Assembly: GCA_032433765.1 (NCBI GenBank)
Contig: JAVIAB010000092.1
Span: forward strand, 62,224,126-62,288,125
Origin: Megaustenia siamemsis
Lineage: Eukaryota > Mollusca > Gastropoda > Stylommatophora > Ariophantidae
Length of the DNA stretch: 64,000 nucleotides
Direction of reading: 5' to 3'
Shown here: positions 21,215-33,149 of the stretch, piece by piece
How the letters are laid out: every line of letters begins with the position of its first letter
Numbering within the stretch: the first letter of the stretch is position 1
Translations under genes and position numbers: made by a program
The notes under the pieces: model-generated
Seen by the model: the letters and a program-made list of their open reading frames with translations, nothing else
Told to the model about the DNA's origin: nothing
Database searches by the model: none

Positions 21215-21852
21215 ACAAGAACCTGATTTGTAACTGAAGCAATCTGCAAAGATAATCAATCATTGTCCTTAGTAGAAGATACCGATTTTAAATAGTTTGT
21301 AAACCACACTGAGCCAAGATTCCAGAATGGAAACAGTTTGTTCTCAAGAAGACAAAATACACTTTGAGAAACTTTTAGGAAAAAAAAGAATTGTTTTTAT
21401 TCAGGAAAGACATGACGGCATCAACTCATTCTGACGATTGCCTCAGTTTGACAGTTTACTTCGTGGATGAAGACTTTGTGTGTCATCACTTTCGTTTAGA
21501 CCGTTATTCCATTTGCAGAATATTTACGTACAGCATCTGCAATAGAAGCTTTCATTACCAACACTATCAAAAAGATATCTTTTAGGAAAGAGTTTTGTGT
21601 TTCATGATAGACAATGGGCCTAATATGGTTGCAGCTGTAAAACACAGTATCTCTGACCACTTGCCATGCCCGGCTCATACTTTTCAATTAGCTCTCAAAG
21701 ATAGTTTACTGAACAAAAGTAAAACAATTTTAGTCTGTTGGAGTTTGCTGAATCATTTCAAGAACTCTTATAAAGCCATGAAAGTCTTACGAGTTTCTCA
21801 AGTGGAGTTAAAGTCTTATATCCCATCGTTTGATACAAGACGAACGGGCTAG
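21215..21852 (+). pseudogene. hAT-family transposase relic
   Basis: With frameshifts it reads SLVEDTDFK then HTEPRFQN (around 21267-21330), MTASTHSDDCLSLTVYFVDE and DFVCHHFRLD (21411-21510), then MIDNGPNMVAAVKHS, HLPCPAHTFQLALKD and LVCWSLLNHFKNSYKA (21604-21780). The order LS.VED, LTVYFVDED...H.RL, TDNG.NMVAAV and .PC.AHT.QL is that of hAT (ZBED-like) transposases. In these the DDE/RNase H-like core catalyses cut-and-paste excision. Stops between segments make it non-functional, the BED finger and C-terminal dimerisation region are not seen, and no terminal inverted repeats were identified. A 39-bp minisatellite starts right after it. Confidence 0.85.
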
Positions 21853-21884
21853 ATGAATTCTCAGTCTCATGATGTTTCAATTAG

Positions 21885-24366
21885 TAGATTAAAAATGGGT
21901 GGATGACCGGGTGTATAGAATAGTAGATTATGAATGGGTGGATCAACGGGTGTATGGAATAGTAGATTATAAATGGATGGATGAACGGGTGTATGGAATA
22001 GTAGATTATGAATGGGTGGATGAACAGGTGTATGGACTAGTAGATTATGAATAAGTGGATGAATAGGTGTATGGACTAGTAGATTATGGATGGGTGGATG
22101 AATGGGTGTATGGAATAGTAGATTATGGATGGGTGGATGAACAGGTGTATGGACTAGTAGATTATGAATAAGTGGATGAATAGGTGTATGGACTAGTAGA
22201 TTATGAATAAGTGGATGAATAGGTGTATGGACTAGTAGATTATGAATAAGTGGATGAATAGGTGTATGGACTAGTAGATTATGAATGGGTGGATGAACGG
22301 GTGTATGGAATAGTAGATTATGGATGGGTGGATGAATGGGTGTATGGACTAGTAGATTATGAATAAGTGGATGAATAGGTGTATGGAATAGTAGATTATG
22401 AATGGGTGGATGAACGGGTGTATGGAATAGTAGATTATGGATGGGTGGATGAATAGGTGTATGGAATAGTAGATTATGAATAAGTGGATGAATAGGTGTA
22501 TGGAATAGTAGATTATGGATGGGTGGATGAACGGGTGTATGGACTAGTAGATTATGAATAAGTGGATGAATAGGTGTATGGACTAGTAGATTATGAATAA
22601 GTGGATGAATAGGTGTATGGAATAGTAGATTATGAATGGGTGGATGAACGGGTGTATGGAATAGTAGATTATGGATGGGTGGATGAACGGGTGTATGGAC
22701 TAGTAGATTATAAATAAGTGGATGAATAGGTGTATGGACTAGTAGATTATGGATGGGTGGATGAACGGGTGTATGGACTAGTAGATTATGAATAAGTGGA
22801 TGAATGGGTGTATGGAATAGTAGATTATGGATGGGTGGATGAATGGGTGCATGGACTAGTGGATTATGGATGGGTGGATGAATGGGGGCATGGACTAGTA
22901 GTTAATGGATGGGTGGATGAATGGGTGCATGGACTAGTGGATTATGGATGGGTAGATGAATGGGGGCATGGACTAGTAGATTATGGATGGGTTGATGAAT
23001 GGGGGCATGGACTAGTAGATTATGGATGGGTGGATGAATGAGTGTATGGACTAGTAGATTATGGATGGGTGGATGAATGAGTGTATGGACTAGTAGATTA
23101 TGGATGGGTGGATGAATGGGTGTATGGACTAGTGGATTATGGATGGGTAGATGAATGGGTGTATGGACTAGTGGATTATGAATGGGTGGATGAACGGGTG
23201 TATGGACTAGTAGATTATGGATGGGTGGATGAAGGGTGTATGGACTAGTAGATTATGGATGGGTGGATGAACGGGTGTATGGACTAGTGGATTATGAATG
23301 GGTGGATGAACGGGTGTATGGACTAGTAGATTATGGATGGGTGGATGAATGAGTGTATGGACTAGTGGATTATGGATGGGTGGATGAACGGGTGTATGGA
23401 CTAGTAGATTATGAATGGGTGGATGAACGGGTGTATGGACTAGTAGATTATGGATGGGTGGATGAACGGGTGTATGGACTAGTAGATTATGAATGGGTGG
23501 ATGAATGGGTGTATGGACTAGTGGATTATGAATGGGTGGATGAACGGGTGTATGGACTAGTAGATTATGGATGGGTGGATGAATGAGTGTATGGACTAGT
23601 GGATTATGGATGGGTGGATGAACGGGTGTATGGACTAGTAGATTATGGATGGGTGGATGAATGAGTGTATGGACTAGTGGATTATGGATGGGTGGATGAA
23701 TGAGTGCATGGACTAGTAGATTATGGATGGGTGGAGGAATGGGTGCATGGACTAGTGGATTATGGATGGGTGGAGGAATGGGTGCATGGACTAGTAGATT
23801 ATGAATAAGTGGATGAATGGGTGTATGGACTAGTAGTTAATGGATGGGTGGAGGAATGGGTGTATTGGTTAGTGGATTATGGATGGGTGGAGAAATGGGT
23901 GCATGGACTAGTAGATTATGGATGGGTGGAGGAATGGGTGCATGGACTAGTACATTATGGATGGGTGGAGGAATGGGTGCATGGACTAGTGGATTATGGA
24001 TGGGTGGAGGAATGGGTGTATGGACTAGTAGTTAATGGATGGGTGGAGGAATGGGTGTATTGGTTAGTGGATTATGGATGGGTGGAGAAATGGGTGCATG
24101 GACTAGTAGATTATGGATGTGTGGAGGAATGGGTGCATGGATTAGTGGATTATGGATGGGTGGAGGAATTGGTGCATGGATTAGTGGATTATGGGTGGGT
24201 GGAGGAATGGGTGTATGGACTAGTAGATTATGGATGGATGGAGGAATGGGTGTATGGACTAGTAGATTATGGATGGATGGAGGAATGGGTGTATGGACTA
24301 GTAGATTATGGATGGGTGGATGAATGGGTGCATGGATTAGTGGATTATGGATGGGTGGAGTATTAA
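21885..24366. repeat. Large minisatellite, 39-bp unit, about 63 copies
   Basis: Consensus GATTATGGATGGGTGGATGA plus ATGGGTGTATGGACTAGTA. A sub-type with GAATAAGTGGATGAATAGG dominates the left half and brings in stops. The right half is open in one frame as repeated DYGWVDEWVYGLV (13 residues), with GAGGAATGG replacing GATGAATGG near the right end. The open frame reflects 39 being a multiple of 3, not evidence of a gene. A degenerate tail continues to about 24560. Confidence 0.97.
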
Positions 24367-24920
24367 ACAGATAGTTGCACGGAGGATGAGTGGATACATT
24401 GGTACCATAATTGATAAGTGGATAGATTAATGTGTAAATGGGTGGTGGTAAATGAATCGGTAGATAGATGGGTGTATGCTCGAGTGGAAGGAGGATGGAT
24501 GAATAAAGGAGTTGGATAAAGATACAGATGATTATATTGGATTAATAGAATGGTGACTGACGGTTCAACAGAGAGACTGGTTCGTGGCGAATGTGCGGCT
24601 CATGGATAGTTTTGTAAATGGATTGTTAACATGTGAAGAGAAAAATAGGCATGCAAATGAACGAATGGGTGTGAGATAGGAAAAAGAAGATACTGAGTGA
24701 AAGAAGTCAAGAGATATAGACAGAATATAACTGTAAGTTTGGAAGATTAAATACCTTATTTTTGTTTTCCAGAACAGATGAGCTACACGTTCCATAGAGT
24801 GTTATTTACATTTTTGTGTGTGTAAATGTCTTTACTTAAACAAACAAACAAATAATGTCACACCAGGCACGACGAAGTGTTCCTGTTTTGTACATAAGTT
24901 CCTGGTCTGGACATCAACGG
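24367..24920. other. Degenerate minisatellite edge and spacer
   Basis: 24367-24560 keeps scattered GGGTGG and GGATGGATGAA fragments of the array. The rest is unrecognised. Confidence 0.4.
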
Positions 24921-25225
24921 AGATGATGCTTACTGTCATTGCCTCTCGTATCAATGTTTTTAAGAGTCTCTCGAAGTGGACCTTTGTTTTTTCATCTTTT
25001 TATTTCTGTTTCTATTTTAGGGGCTTGATTTGTGATTGGCTCGCTTGCTATTTATTCTGCTTAGGTGACTAACATGTGCCAACTTTATTTTCTTGATATT
25101 GTTGGCTACACGCAATTTCTCTTATTTCTGCACTACTCTTGAAATCATTCCATTGTATACAACGTATTTACCTTACACATTTTTTTTTCGAATGCATCTA
25201 GTTTCATCTCTATCGCTTGTATTGC
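24920..25225 (-). pseudogene. Old, diverged LINE-A fragment
   Basis: Block-by-block match to 6985-7270: CATTGCCTCTCGTATCAATG, TCGCTTGCTATTTATTC (compare GGGCTTGCTTTGCTATTC), AACATGTGCCAAC (compare CATGTCCAACG), GCAATTTCTCTTATTTC and TTCGAATGCATCTAGTTTC. Many substitutions and indels, so much older than the other LINE-A copies. Confidence 0.75.
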
Positions 25226-25446
25226 TTATTCATTTATCCAAAATAATAAAGGTCCCCTGTATGTGTATAATGCGTGTATACATTTTTTAAATATATGCGA
25301 GTATATGTATGCACGTTACCAGTATACATATGTGTTAAGGCATTTGTACATATGGTAATTAATCATTTTTACGTATACAAAATTAGGTTATACGAGATAT
25401 AAAATGATACATAATTCACATACAATTTTGAGTAGACATTACTAGT

Positions 25447-25755
25447 TTGCCTCGGTTGAACTTAAAGAAAGTAAGCCTAGGAGAATTACAAGAGACTTGT
25501 CACAGAAACATTGCGAACTTATCCACCCCTGATTGTAGATGCTGCAGCAGAAAGCAGCTCCAGGCAGTGATTGAATTATGGATGGCTCCAGTTTGGGATG
25601 TGCGTCCCCCGGGTACCTGCTCGAAAGAAAATGAGAAAATCGTTGGCATGGAAAATGGAAATAACTGTGGACAGTCTTCTCACGAGATCACAAAGTACCT
25701 GAATTTAAGAGACGGTTCTGGAGCTTGCGACAAGTGTTTTCTAACGGAAAGTTAG
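25447..25755 (+). CDS. Unrecognised Cys-containing open frame
   Basis: 102 codons starting only at a TTG, with no repeat structure. It reads LGELQETCHRNIANLSTPDC, CRCCSRKQLQAVIELWMAPV and GSGACDKCFLTES. Codon composition is more balanced than in the neighbouring repeats, and CRCC and CDKC could be metal-binding, but I recognise no family. An AG (TTACTAG) just before it would allow it to be a terminal exon. It may equally be chance or part of a decayed transposon. Confidence 0.2.
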   Translation: MPRLNLKKVSLGELQETCHRNIANLSTPDCRCCSRKQLQAVIELWMAPVWDVRPPGTCSKENEKIVGMENGNNCGQSSHEITKYLNLRDGSGACDKCFLTES

Positions 25756-26100
25756 GCGCAGGTTGTGTTACATTGTTAACGTGTGTACTTTGTTATAAGT
25801 GTCTTGGAAGAGAGTAAAAATATGATTTAGAATTATAGAAGCATGTGCACACCATTTTTCTAACATGGATTAACAAAATACGGATAATATATCAACAATA
25901 GTTTTGTTTGGTTATCACAGATTTATACCAATTTGGATTAATTGTGATCTCGTGGTAATATTTCAGGAAATGTTTATTAAATAATTTACGATGGCGTTTT
26001 TTGTATTGGCGTGTGTAGATTATTTTGTGAGTGTTGTTATAGTTCAGGGATCGAACTAGCGCACTTAAACATATTGGTTTGTTGAGTTTGTTGCGGTGAT
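25756..26100. other. Unannotated AT-rich spacer
   Basis: Nothing recognisable. Confidence 0.3.
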
Positions 26101-26109
26101 ATTCCGTGC

Positions 26110-26450
26110 GATTGTTTAGATTACCAGCAGATGGTGATATTGTTTATGATTCTTTAGGCTTATTGATGATGATATGGATTGAGAAAGTTTCGATTTATCT
26201 ATGTGATATGATATATGAATCTTTAGATTACTGAAGATGATTTGGTGTATGAGTGTTTGGATTATTCAAGGTATATGATGTATTAGTGTTTAAAATTTAG
26301 ATTATTAAAGGTATATGATGTACGAACGTTTAAAGTTTAGATTACTACAGGTTATGTGGTGTATAATTGTTTAGATTACTGAAGGTGACATGATGTGTAT
26401 TATTGAACTTACTAAAAGCAATCTGATTAGAGTTGTTTAGATTGTTCAAG
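26110..26450. repeat. Degenerate tandem repeat
   Basis: Repeated TTTAGATTACTGAAGGT(G)ATRTGRTGTATGA-like units of about 40-50 bp with heavy decay, for example at about 26224, 26300, 26335 and 26370. Confidence 0.7.
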
Positions 26451-26539
26451 TTAATATTTAGAGCGGCACTCTTTACATTCTAGAGGTAATAATCTGTCCC
26501 AGTGTCTCTAACATAGGTCTCAAAACTAGCTAAAGGTAA

Positions 26540-26856
26540 AGTACGAGACTTGAATCGGCGTCTTAGCACGTGAGTTATCACCCATATGTGCTCGGCCACC
26601 TATCCAGAAATGTTCGGAGATTTCTGGATAGTGTCGCCTCAAGCATCGAAACTCGCGATGCGAGGCGACATTCCTCACATTCCCAGGATAATACCATGGT
26701 ACCCATTTCTGCCAACGGCTGGGTCGACCGTGAGGGTATTTTTTTTTCCAACCACGAGTACAATTCACACTGCTCCCAGCGGGAATCGAACACGGGTTGT
26801 CCGAAAGTCAGTAGTCCAGTCAGGTGGTTTTCCCAACTAGGCTACCAAGGCTCCCA
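26540..26856 (-). mobile_element. SINE-5 (tRNA-derived)
   Basis: The - strand starts GGGAGCCTTGGTAGCCTAGT and has B box GTGTTCGATTCCCGC, then TACTCGTGGTTGG. It ends near AAGACGCCGATTCAAGTCTCG. Same family as 54517-54832. An internal hairpin pairs GTCGCCTC and GCATCG-type arms near 26632-26668. Confidence 0.82.
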
Positions 26857-27012
26857 GGTCTCTAAACTACGGCCTAAGATCAAATTGTGTTTCCATGCCA
26901 TTGAGTATTATGCTTGGTATGTCAATAACACACTTTTTAAAACTCATTCAATAAAAAAAAAATATACGAAAATAAAATTAAAACAAACCTACCAATATTG
27001 AACTGTCCCTTA

Positions 27013-27021
27013 TTTAATATA

Positions 27022-27092
<71 letters not shown>
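27013..27092. repeat. (AT)n microsatellite
   Basis: About 40 AT units with one GT interruption. Confidence 0.97.
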
Positions 27093-27095
<3 letters not shown>

Positions 27096-27381
27096 TAATA
27101 ATGGGAATCTCATCCTGTTGCTTATTTTGTCTTCTTTTTCCACTCTCTTTTCCTGGTTATAATTTTATTCTACCTATCGTCCAGTAATGCAGACAGACGT
27201 GACTGCGCCTTGTGACGTCATGCTGTGTGGAAATAAACAATTGCCACTTGTCTTGTCTCTTGACTGTACTTCGGAGAATACTCAAGGTCTGGCACGTACT
27301 GCGAGCCTCCATTAAACTGTTCTACTGTTGCATAATGTAAGCAGCTTCCTAGTAATTCTATTTATTATGCATTATATCCAT

Positions 27382-27834
27382 CTATGGGAGCCGCGATAGC
27401 TCAGTGGTTAGTGAACTGGACTACAAAAGACGAGAGGTTAGGTTCGTTCCTGACCAACGGCTTCCGGGTTCACCCAGCCTTAAATGGGTACCGGTTTTTT
27501 TTTCCTGGGAAAGTAAAGCGGCACGGGCGTAATACCGACCACATTACCCCACAAATCATGTGCTGAAGGTCTGTAAAATTTATGGTCACTAACACCATAT
27601 TCCCTATACGCCACTTGGCGTGATGGGGCTCTTTACTTTTGTTTTCATTAATGGATGATACAAATGTTAACGGTATTTCGGCCCAAAAGACCTTCAGCAG
27701 GAACAACAAACAACACAGGCGTAATACCGACTGCATTGCCCCAAAAATTATGTGCCGAAGGTCTATCAAAATGATGGTCACTAACACCATATTCCCTATA
27801 CGCCACTTGGCGTGACAGGGCTCTTTACTTTGCT
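27382..27834 (+). mobile_element. Composite SINE-1 with transduced flank and second SINE-1 3' end
   Basis: The TSD TTATATCCAT (27372-27381 and 27835-27844) encloses three parts. These are a full SINE-1 (about 27385-27640), a 75-bp linker (CATTAATGGATGATACAAAT..GGTATTTCGGCCCAAAAGAC) that matches the 3' flank of the SINE-1 at 14234, and a second SINE-1 3' half (about 27717-27834) ending in the palindrome and a T-rich tail. Confidence 0.87.
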
Positions 27835-28074
27835 TTATATCCATGTATAATAAGTGGGCTTTAATAAGTTTAAATTTAAACATTGGTTTAGTTTTACAGT
27901 CAGCAAGGAATGCGATTCGGTTGATTAGTTTGGTATTCAATTATTGTGGCAGCAGTTTCAGCTATCCTATAGTCCAATATAATATGACCTCCTCGAATAA
28001 ACTGTGTTCTTCGGCTTTTAAAGCTTGGCAGTCATTGATCTCCAGTCCGTTTGTCACTGGTTTCATTATATCGG

Positions 28075-28077
<3 letters not shown>

Positions 28078-28129
<52 letters not shown>

Positions 28130-28329
28130 AGAAATTGGAGAACAAGGTAGAGACGAGTTAAAGCGAGGGAATGAATTGGGAGAGAGTGGGAGAGAGAGAG
28201 ACAAGAAATTGGAGAACAAGGTAGAGAGGGAGTTAAAGCGAGGGAATGAATTGGGGGAGAGAGAGAGAGAGAGAGAGATAAGAAATGGGAGAACGAGGTT
28301 GAGAGGGAGTTAAAGCGAGAGAATGAATG

Positions 28330-28361
<32 letters not shown>

Positions 28362-28480
28362 AGAAGAAGAAGAAGAAGAAGAAGGGGGAGGATAAAATAG
28401 AAGTTGGAAAGAGAAAAAAGGTGGGGTGGGGGAAGAGAAGAAGAGAAGAGAGATAGAGAGATAGAGAGAGGTAGAATGGT
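28078..28480. repeat. GA-rich block: (GA)n plus three units of about 73 bp
   Basis: (GA)n at 28078-28128, then GACAAGAAATTGGAGAACAA..TTAAAGCGAGGGAATGAATT repeated at about 28128, 28199 and 28275. This is followed by (GA)n, (GAA)n and purine-rich sequence to 28480. Confidence 0.93.
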
Positions 28481-28489
28481 GGAGGTATA

Positions 28490-29735
28490 GGCTGATGATG
28501 AAAACTGCAACTCTTCTTCGCTTAAATCCATTTAAAAGGCAATGTGGATCCCATTTAAGTTATCTGATGATGTTGTCACCATCGCTTGCAATATAGTACG
28601 ATTCCTTCTCTTCTTCTGTGTTGTCATCACACCTCTATTTTGACTATCATTTAAAGTGTGTTAACTGGGAGCCATTTTGCTTGTTGCCACTTTACAGCCA
28701 GCCAGTTCCGATATACGCACTCTCTAGTGATAAAGCACTATTATTATTATTATTGTTGTCGTTCATGCCTAACATAATTACATTTCATAAACAGCCTTCC
28801 TTAATCAGTCTTAAACGAAGAGCTTAATGTTATACAATACTCCTATCCTTAACTCGAACTCACGCCAACTGCTATTAATCCCACAACATAGCAATTTGTG
28901 GACTTAACATAATTACAAGTTTAACTTCTGCCGTCAGATCTAAGTAGGACATTTGCACCACTCCTTCCATTCACAGCTTGAACGCCGCCATAAACTGATC
29001 TTAGCTTTCATTTTACGAGCTCATGAACTACATTCAGGTGCAGATTTAAGAGTAAATCTTGAGACATGATCGGTTGCAATGTTCGCACTGGATTAATTCT
29101 TTTATAATACTAAAGTATAATCTTATGCGCCAGACTGTATTCACGTCAAAATTAAATGGCATAAGATAATATTAATGTTTTGTTATTTATGAAAATGACA
29201 TACAAAAGAATAAACTTTCGGTTTCACCAACCAGTCCCTAAAGATTTATTCAATTAGACCTTATGTTATTTTCATTATATCGTGACTCGTCCATAGATAA
29301 AAGAATAAACTCACATTAAATGGTAATATTATTATTGCTCTCCGTAAAAATAGATTCACAATTAACTCATTTTTATTATGTCTATCTGACACTGTGTTAT
29401 ATTGACACATTACTTCAATAGCTAAAAAGGACTTGTTGAGAGCGTGTCATTTTGTTGGCACTGAACTAAATACAGAATAGCTAGCACTGGTAAAAATAAA
29501 AGCCACGCCAAGTTATAGAACGCTTTGTCACTCTCTTATCGATCGTGCAAATACGATATGAATATTTTATCTCGTGCAGGCTGTGTGATGTTCTGTATTG
29601 ATCAACCTTTTATTCGAATTTGTTAATTGCACTGCAGAGTTCCATCCCTTGCACTAAAAAAAAAACAACCAACAACATAAAACCAGCCCCATTCTAGTCT
29701 GTTGTGGAAACATTAAATTACACACTATTATAGAA
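28490..29735. other. Unannotated AT-rich spacer
   Basis: A short (TTA)n at about 28738-28756. No coding frame or interspersed repeat recognised in about 1.2 kb. Confidence 0.3.
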
Positions 29736-29736
29736 G

Positions 29737-29982
29737 AAGGCGCGATAGCTCAGTGGTTAGTGAACAGGACTACAAAGGACAAGAGGTAGGGTTCGATCCC
29801 ACCGACGGCTTCCGCTTCACCCAGCTTTAAATGGATACCGGAATTTTTTCTGGAAAAATAAAGTGGCACAGACGTAATACCGACCACATTCCCCCAAAAA
29901 TCATGTGCTGAAGGTCTGTAAAATTCATGGTCACTAACACCATATTCCCTATACGCCACTTGGTGTGACGTTACTTTTTTTT
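29737..29982 (+). mobile_element. SINE-1
   Basis: Head GGCGCGATAGCTCAGTGG with the first bases altered, B box GGTTCGATCCC, 3' palindrome partly decayed (CGCCACTTGGTGTG), then a T-run. No clear TSD. Confidence 0.88.
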
Positions 29983-29999
29983 ATTATTATTATTATAAA

Positions 30000-30250
30000 A
30001 TACGTTCCGAAGGGCATTAGCCCAGCGTCAGGATCAAGGAACCAGAGCTGGCCAATTTCCTACTTCGTCTCTTCGTTATGGTCCCAGAGACAGGCTAACA
30101 TTCCAGGTACAGATCGTGGATAGTGAGAAGGAAAGACAAAAAGAAAAAAAGAAAAGAAAAAATGCCGCACTGACGTCAGATGACTTTTGCTGAAAGGTGT
30201 ACTATCGCAGCTGACTGTAATGCAATTAACATTTTAAAAAATTAAAATTT
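30000..30250. repeat. Possible diverged SINE-4
   Basis: 30155-30235 (CCGCACTGACGTCAGATGAC and GCTGAAAGGTGTACTATCGC) resembles the 3' part of SINE-4 (CGTGCTGAAGTCGGATG and GCTGAAAGGCGCAAATATAA). The 5' part is not clearly alignable by eye. Confidence 0.4.
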
Positions 30251-30775
30251 ATAATTATAAAAAAAACGCAACTTGTGCCCAATTGACATCCTTTATTTAG
30301 ATTAGGAAGTCCATTAACAAACAGAAAAGATACTAGCCTTCATTCGTCTGCACATGGGTCGAGCCCAAAGCCATTTACACTTTCGTACGGCAGCGTCCGT
30401 TTAATCTAGAGGACCCAGTGTGACAATGAACAGATCAGACTCGCCAAGAAGTGGGCAAAACCCCAATGCAAGACAACACAACATACAAAAGAATGCCAGC
30501 GTTATAATGTGTTTCTATATGTCTGACCAATTATATATTTATTAATAACAATCTCTTACTGCTAGGCTTGAAAACAAAAACACACATTCCAAACACTATT
30601 CCTGGCTAAATGTCAAATGAATTGCTACAGATAGCATGCCTGACAGTGTTATATTTAATTCATCTAAGATCATTCCTGCTTGAAATGTTAAACGATGTTC
30701 TTTAATTTATAATATCACAGGGAAGGCAAGTATTCAACTTCATCGTAATTAGGTTTCTGTATTTGGATTTAAAAG

Positions 30776-30890
30776 GAAGCCGCGATAGTTCACTGGTGTT
30801 ATTGAACTGGATTATAAAAGACAAGAGGTTGAGTTCGATCCCGATCAACAGCTTCCGGGTTCATCCAGCCACTTTGGTACCAATGGGTAC
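30776..30890 (+). mobile_element. SINE-1, 5' half only
   Basis: GGAAGCCGCGATAGTTCACT head and GAGTTCGATCCCGATCAAC B box, ending around GGTACCAATGGGTACC. The 3' palindrome and tail are missing. Confidence 0.8.
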
Positions 30891-31199
30891 CACTCTAAAC
30901 TGCCAAAAGCAAACAAGAAAACGAATTAAGAAGGAAAACGACCGAAGATTTGAATTAGTTAAATCGAACCAACAAATACATGCCTATAAAATGTAGTTGC
31001 TAATTGTCTGTTGCATAGTCGGAAATAAAGAGACTAATAAACTAGCAACAAGCGATCATTTAAAAAAAAACAATTCCATTTAAGTAGTAAAGAAAGGAAT
31101 AAAGATGTTAATGGAAAGTACATAATTGCATGGAGAATAAGAACAGGTAGTAATTTCTCTCTAGAGTCTATCACCAAGAGGAAATAGCAAGGCACTACC

Positions 31200-32140
31200 A
31201 TTTTCCGTTTAGGAACGGGAAACCAACGGGACACAAGATTACACGCTCTAGGAACGGGAAACCAACAGGACACAAGATTACACGCTCTAGGAACGGGAAA
31301 CCAACAGGACACAAGATTACATGCTCTAGGAACGGGAAACCAACAGTACACAAGATTACACGCTCTAGGAACGGGAAACCAACAGGACACAAGATTACAC
31401 GCTCTAGGAACGGGAAACCAACAGTACACAAGATTACACGCTCTAGGAACGGGAAACCAACAGGACACAAGATTACACGCTCTATGAACGGGAAACCAAC
31501 AGGACACAAGATTACACGCTCTAGGAACGGGAAACAACAGGACACAAGATTACACGCTCTAGGAACGGGAAACCAACAGTACACAAGATTACATGCTCTA
31601 GGAACGGGAAACCAACAGGACACAAGATTACACGCTCTAGGAACGGGAAACCAACAGGACACAAGATTACATACTATAGGAACGGGAAACCAGCAGGACA
31701 CAAGATTACACGCTCTAGGAACGGGAAACCAGCAGGACACAAGATTACACGCTCTAGGAACGGGAAACCAACAGGACACAAGATTACACGCTCTAGGAAC
31801 GGGAAACCAACAGGACACAAGATTACACGCTCTCGGAACGGGAAACCAACAGGACACAAGATTACACGCTCTCGGAACGGGAAACCAACAGGACACAAGA
31901 TTACACGTTCTAGGAACGGGAAACCAACAGGACACAAGATTACACGTTCTAGGAACGGGAAACCAACAGGACACAAGATTACACGCTCTCGGAACGGGAA
32001 ACCAACAGGACACACGATTACACGTTCTAGGAACGGGAAACCAACAGGACACAAGATTACACGCTCTCGGAACGGGAAACCAACAGGACACACGATTACA
32101 CGCTCTAGGAACGGGAAACCAACAGGGTACAAGATTACAC
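31200..32140. repeat. Minisatellite, 39-bp unit, about 24 copies
   Basis: Unit GGAACGGGAAACCAACAGGA plus CACAAGATTACACGCTCTA. Both strands are open for 250-300 codons (for example TRLHALGTGNQQD, or CNLVSCWFPVPRA in reverse) because 39 is divisible by 3. Units are unusually homogeneous, suggesting recent expansion. Confidence 0.97.
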
Positions 32141-32276
32141 GCCCACCTTAACAGTTACAGATGGCCTAGACTCCGCAGTGCACATGTTAGAAGTCAACAA
32201 CTAAACTCAGCATACCTCCGAACGTGTGAACAGAGCAGAGTCGTTAGAACCGAAACCTGAGCACAAGAGAAACAGA

Positions 32277-32410
32277 TTTAGACACATTCATAGCACTCAT
32301 AGACACATTCACGTCACCCATAGACACATTAACGAACCTCAAAGACACATTACAAGCACTCATAGACACATTCACGGCACTCATAGACACATTCACGACA
32401 CTCATGAAGG
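32277..32410. repeat. 21-bp minisatellite, about 6 units
   Basis: Unit close to AGACACATTCACGGCACTCA plus T, giving an in-frame HRHIHxT heptad. Confidence 0.93.
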
Positions 32411-32424
32411 TCTACTCTAACAGT

Positions 32425-33110
32425 TAGACTCATCTCCTGATATAATTTTTTTAACAGAGAGAATTGGATCTATTATCTTGCAGATTGTTTATCTTAAACC
32501 ACGCTTGAGAAAATAACCTAAATTTTTAAAAATGAAATTAAGATTTCCCTTTTTTGTCTTACGGAGCCGGTCTTTATTTTCAAAAACAAAAGACTGAAAT
32601 GAAAAAAAAAATGTAGAGAAGAAAGGGAAGAGGGGAGAGGAAACAAAAAGAAGGAAAGAATAAGATTGGGATTATAATGAAGACCACTAAAGATGAGAAT
32701 GATTTTGACGAAAACGAATAATACGAAGGAGAAGAAAACAATGACGATAATGAAAGAAGAAATGGGGAAAACAGTGGGTAAATAGAAATAAGAAGAGATT
32801 AACAAAAGAAATACGAACTGAATGCTTGAACATGCCGTACTATAAATATGAGAAAATGTAAGTCTAAAAGTAATGATTGGTGACTACATACAATCTACTA
32901 TGATTCGCATTTGAATTCCCCTCACCTTATCCTCGGCATTTACTTATCTAAAGTCGTGTTCACGAGACTCTTCAATCCCATAAAAGATAATTTGCTGAAA
33001 CTACAGACATATGGGAAATGATCGGAGAGGGGAAAAAAACAATAAATAAATAAGAAGGTGCTTCTGCGCAAGGAAAATATCGATTCATAGATAGCGAACG
33101 AGGGAGAGGG

Positions 33111-33149
<39 letters not shown>

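Noticed and set aside
21885..24366. Long ORFs such as 185 aa of (EEWVYGLVDYGWV)n as a secreted or structural repeat protein
   Set aside because: The 39-bp period keeps any stop-free frame open. Neighbouring units carry stops, and there is no start context, signal peptide or non-repeat domain.
31195..32260. 250-300 aa ORFs on both strands
   Set aside because: Both strands are open simultaneously because of a stop-free 39-bp tandem unit; a minisatellite artefact.
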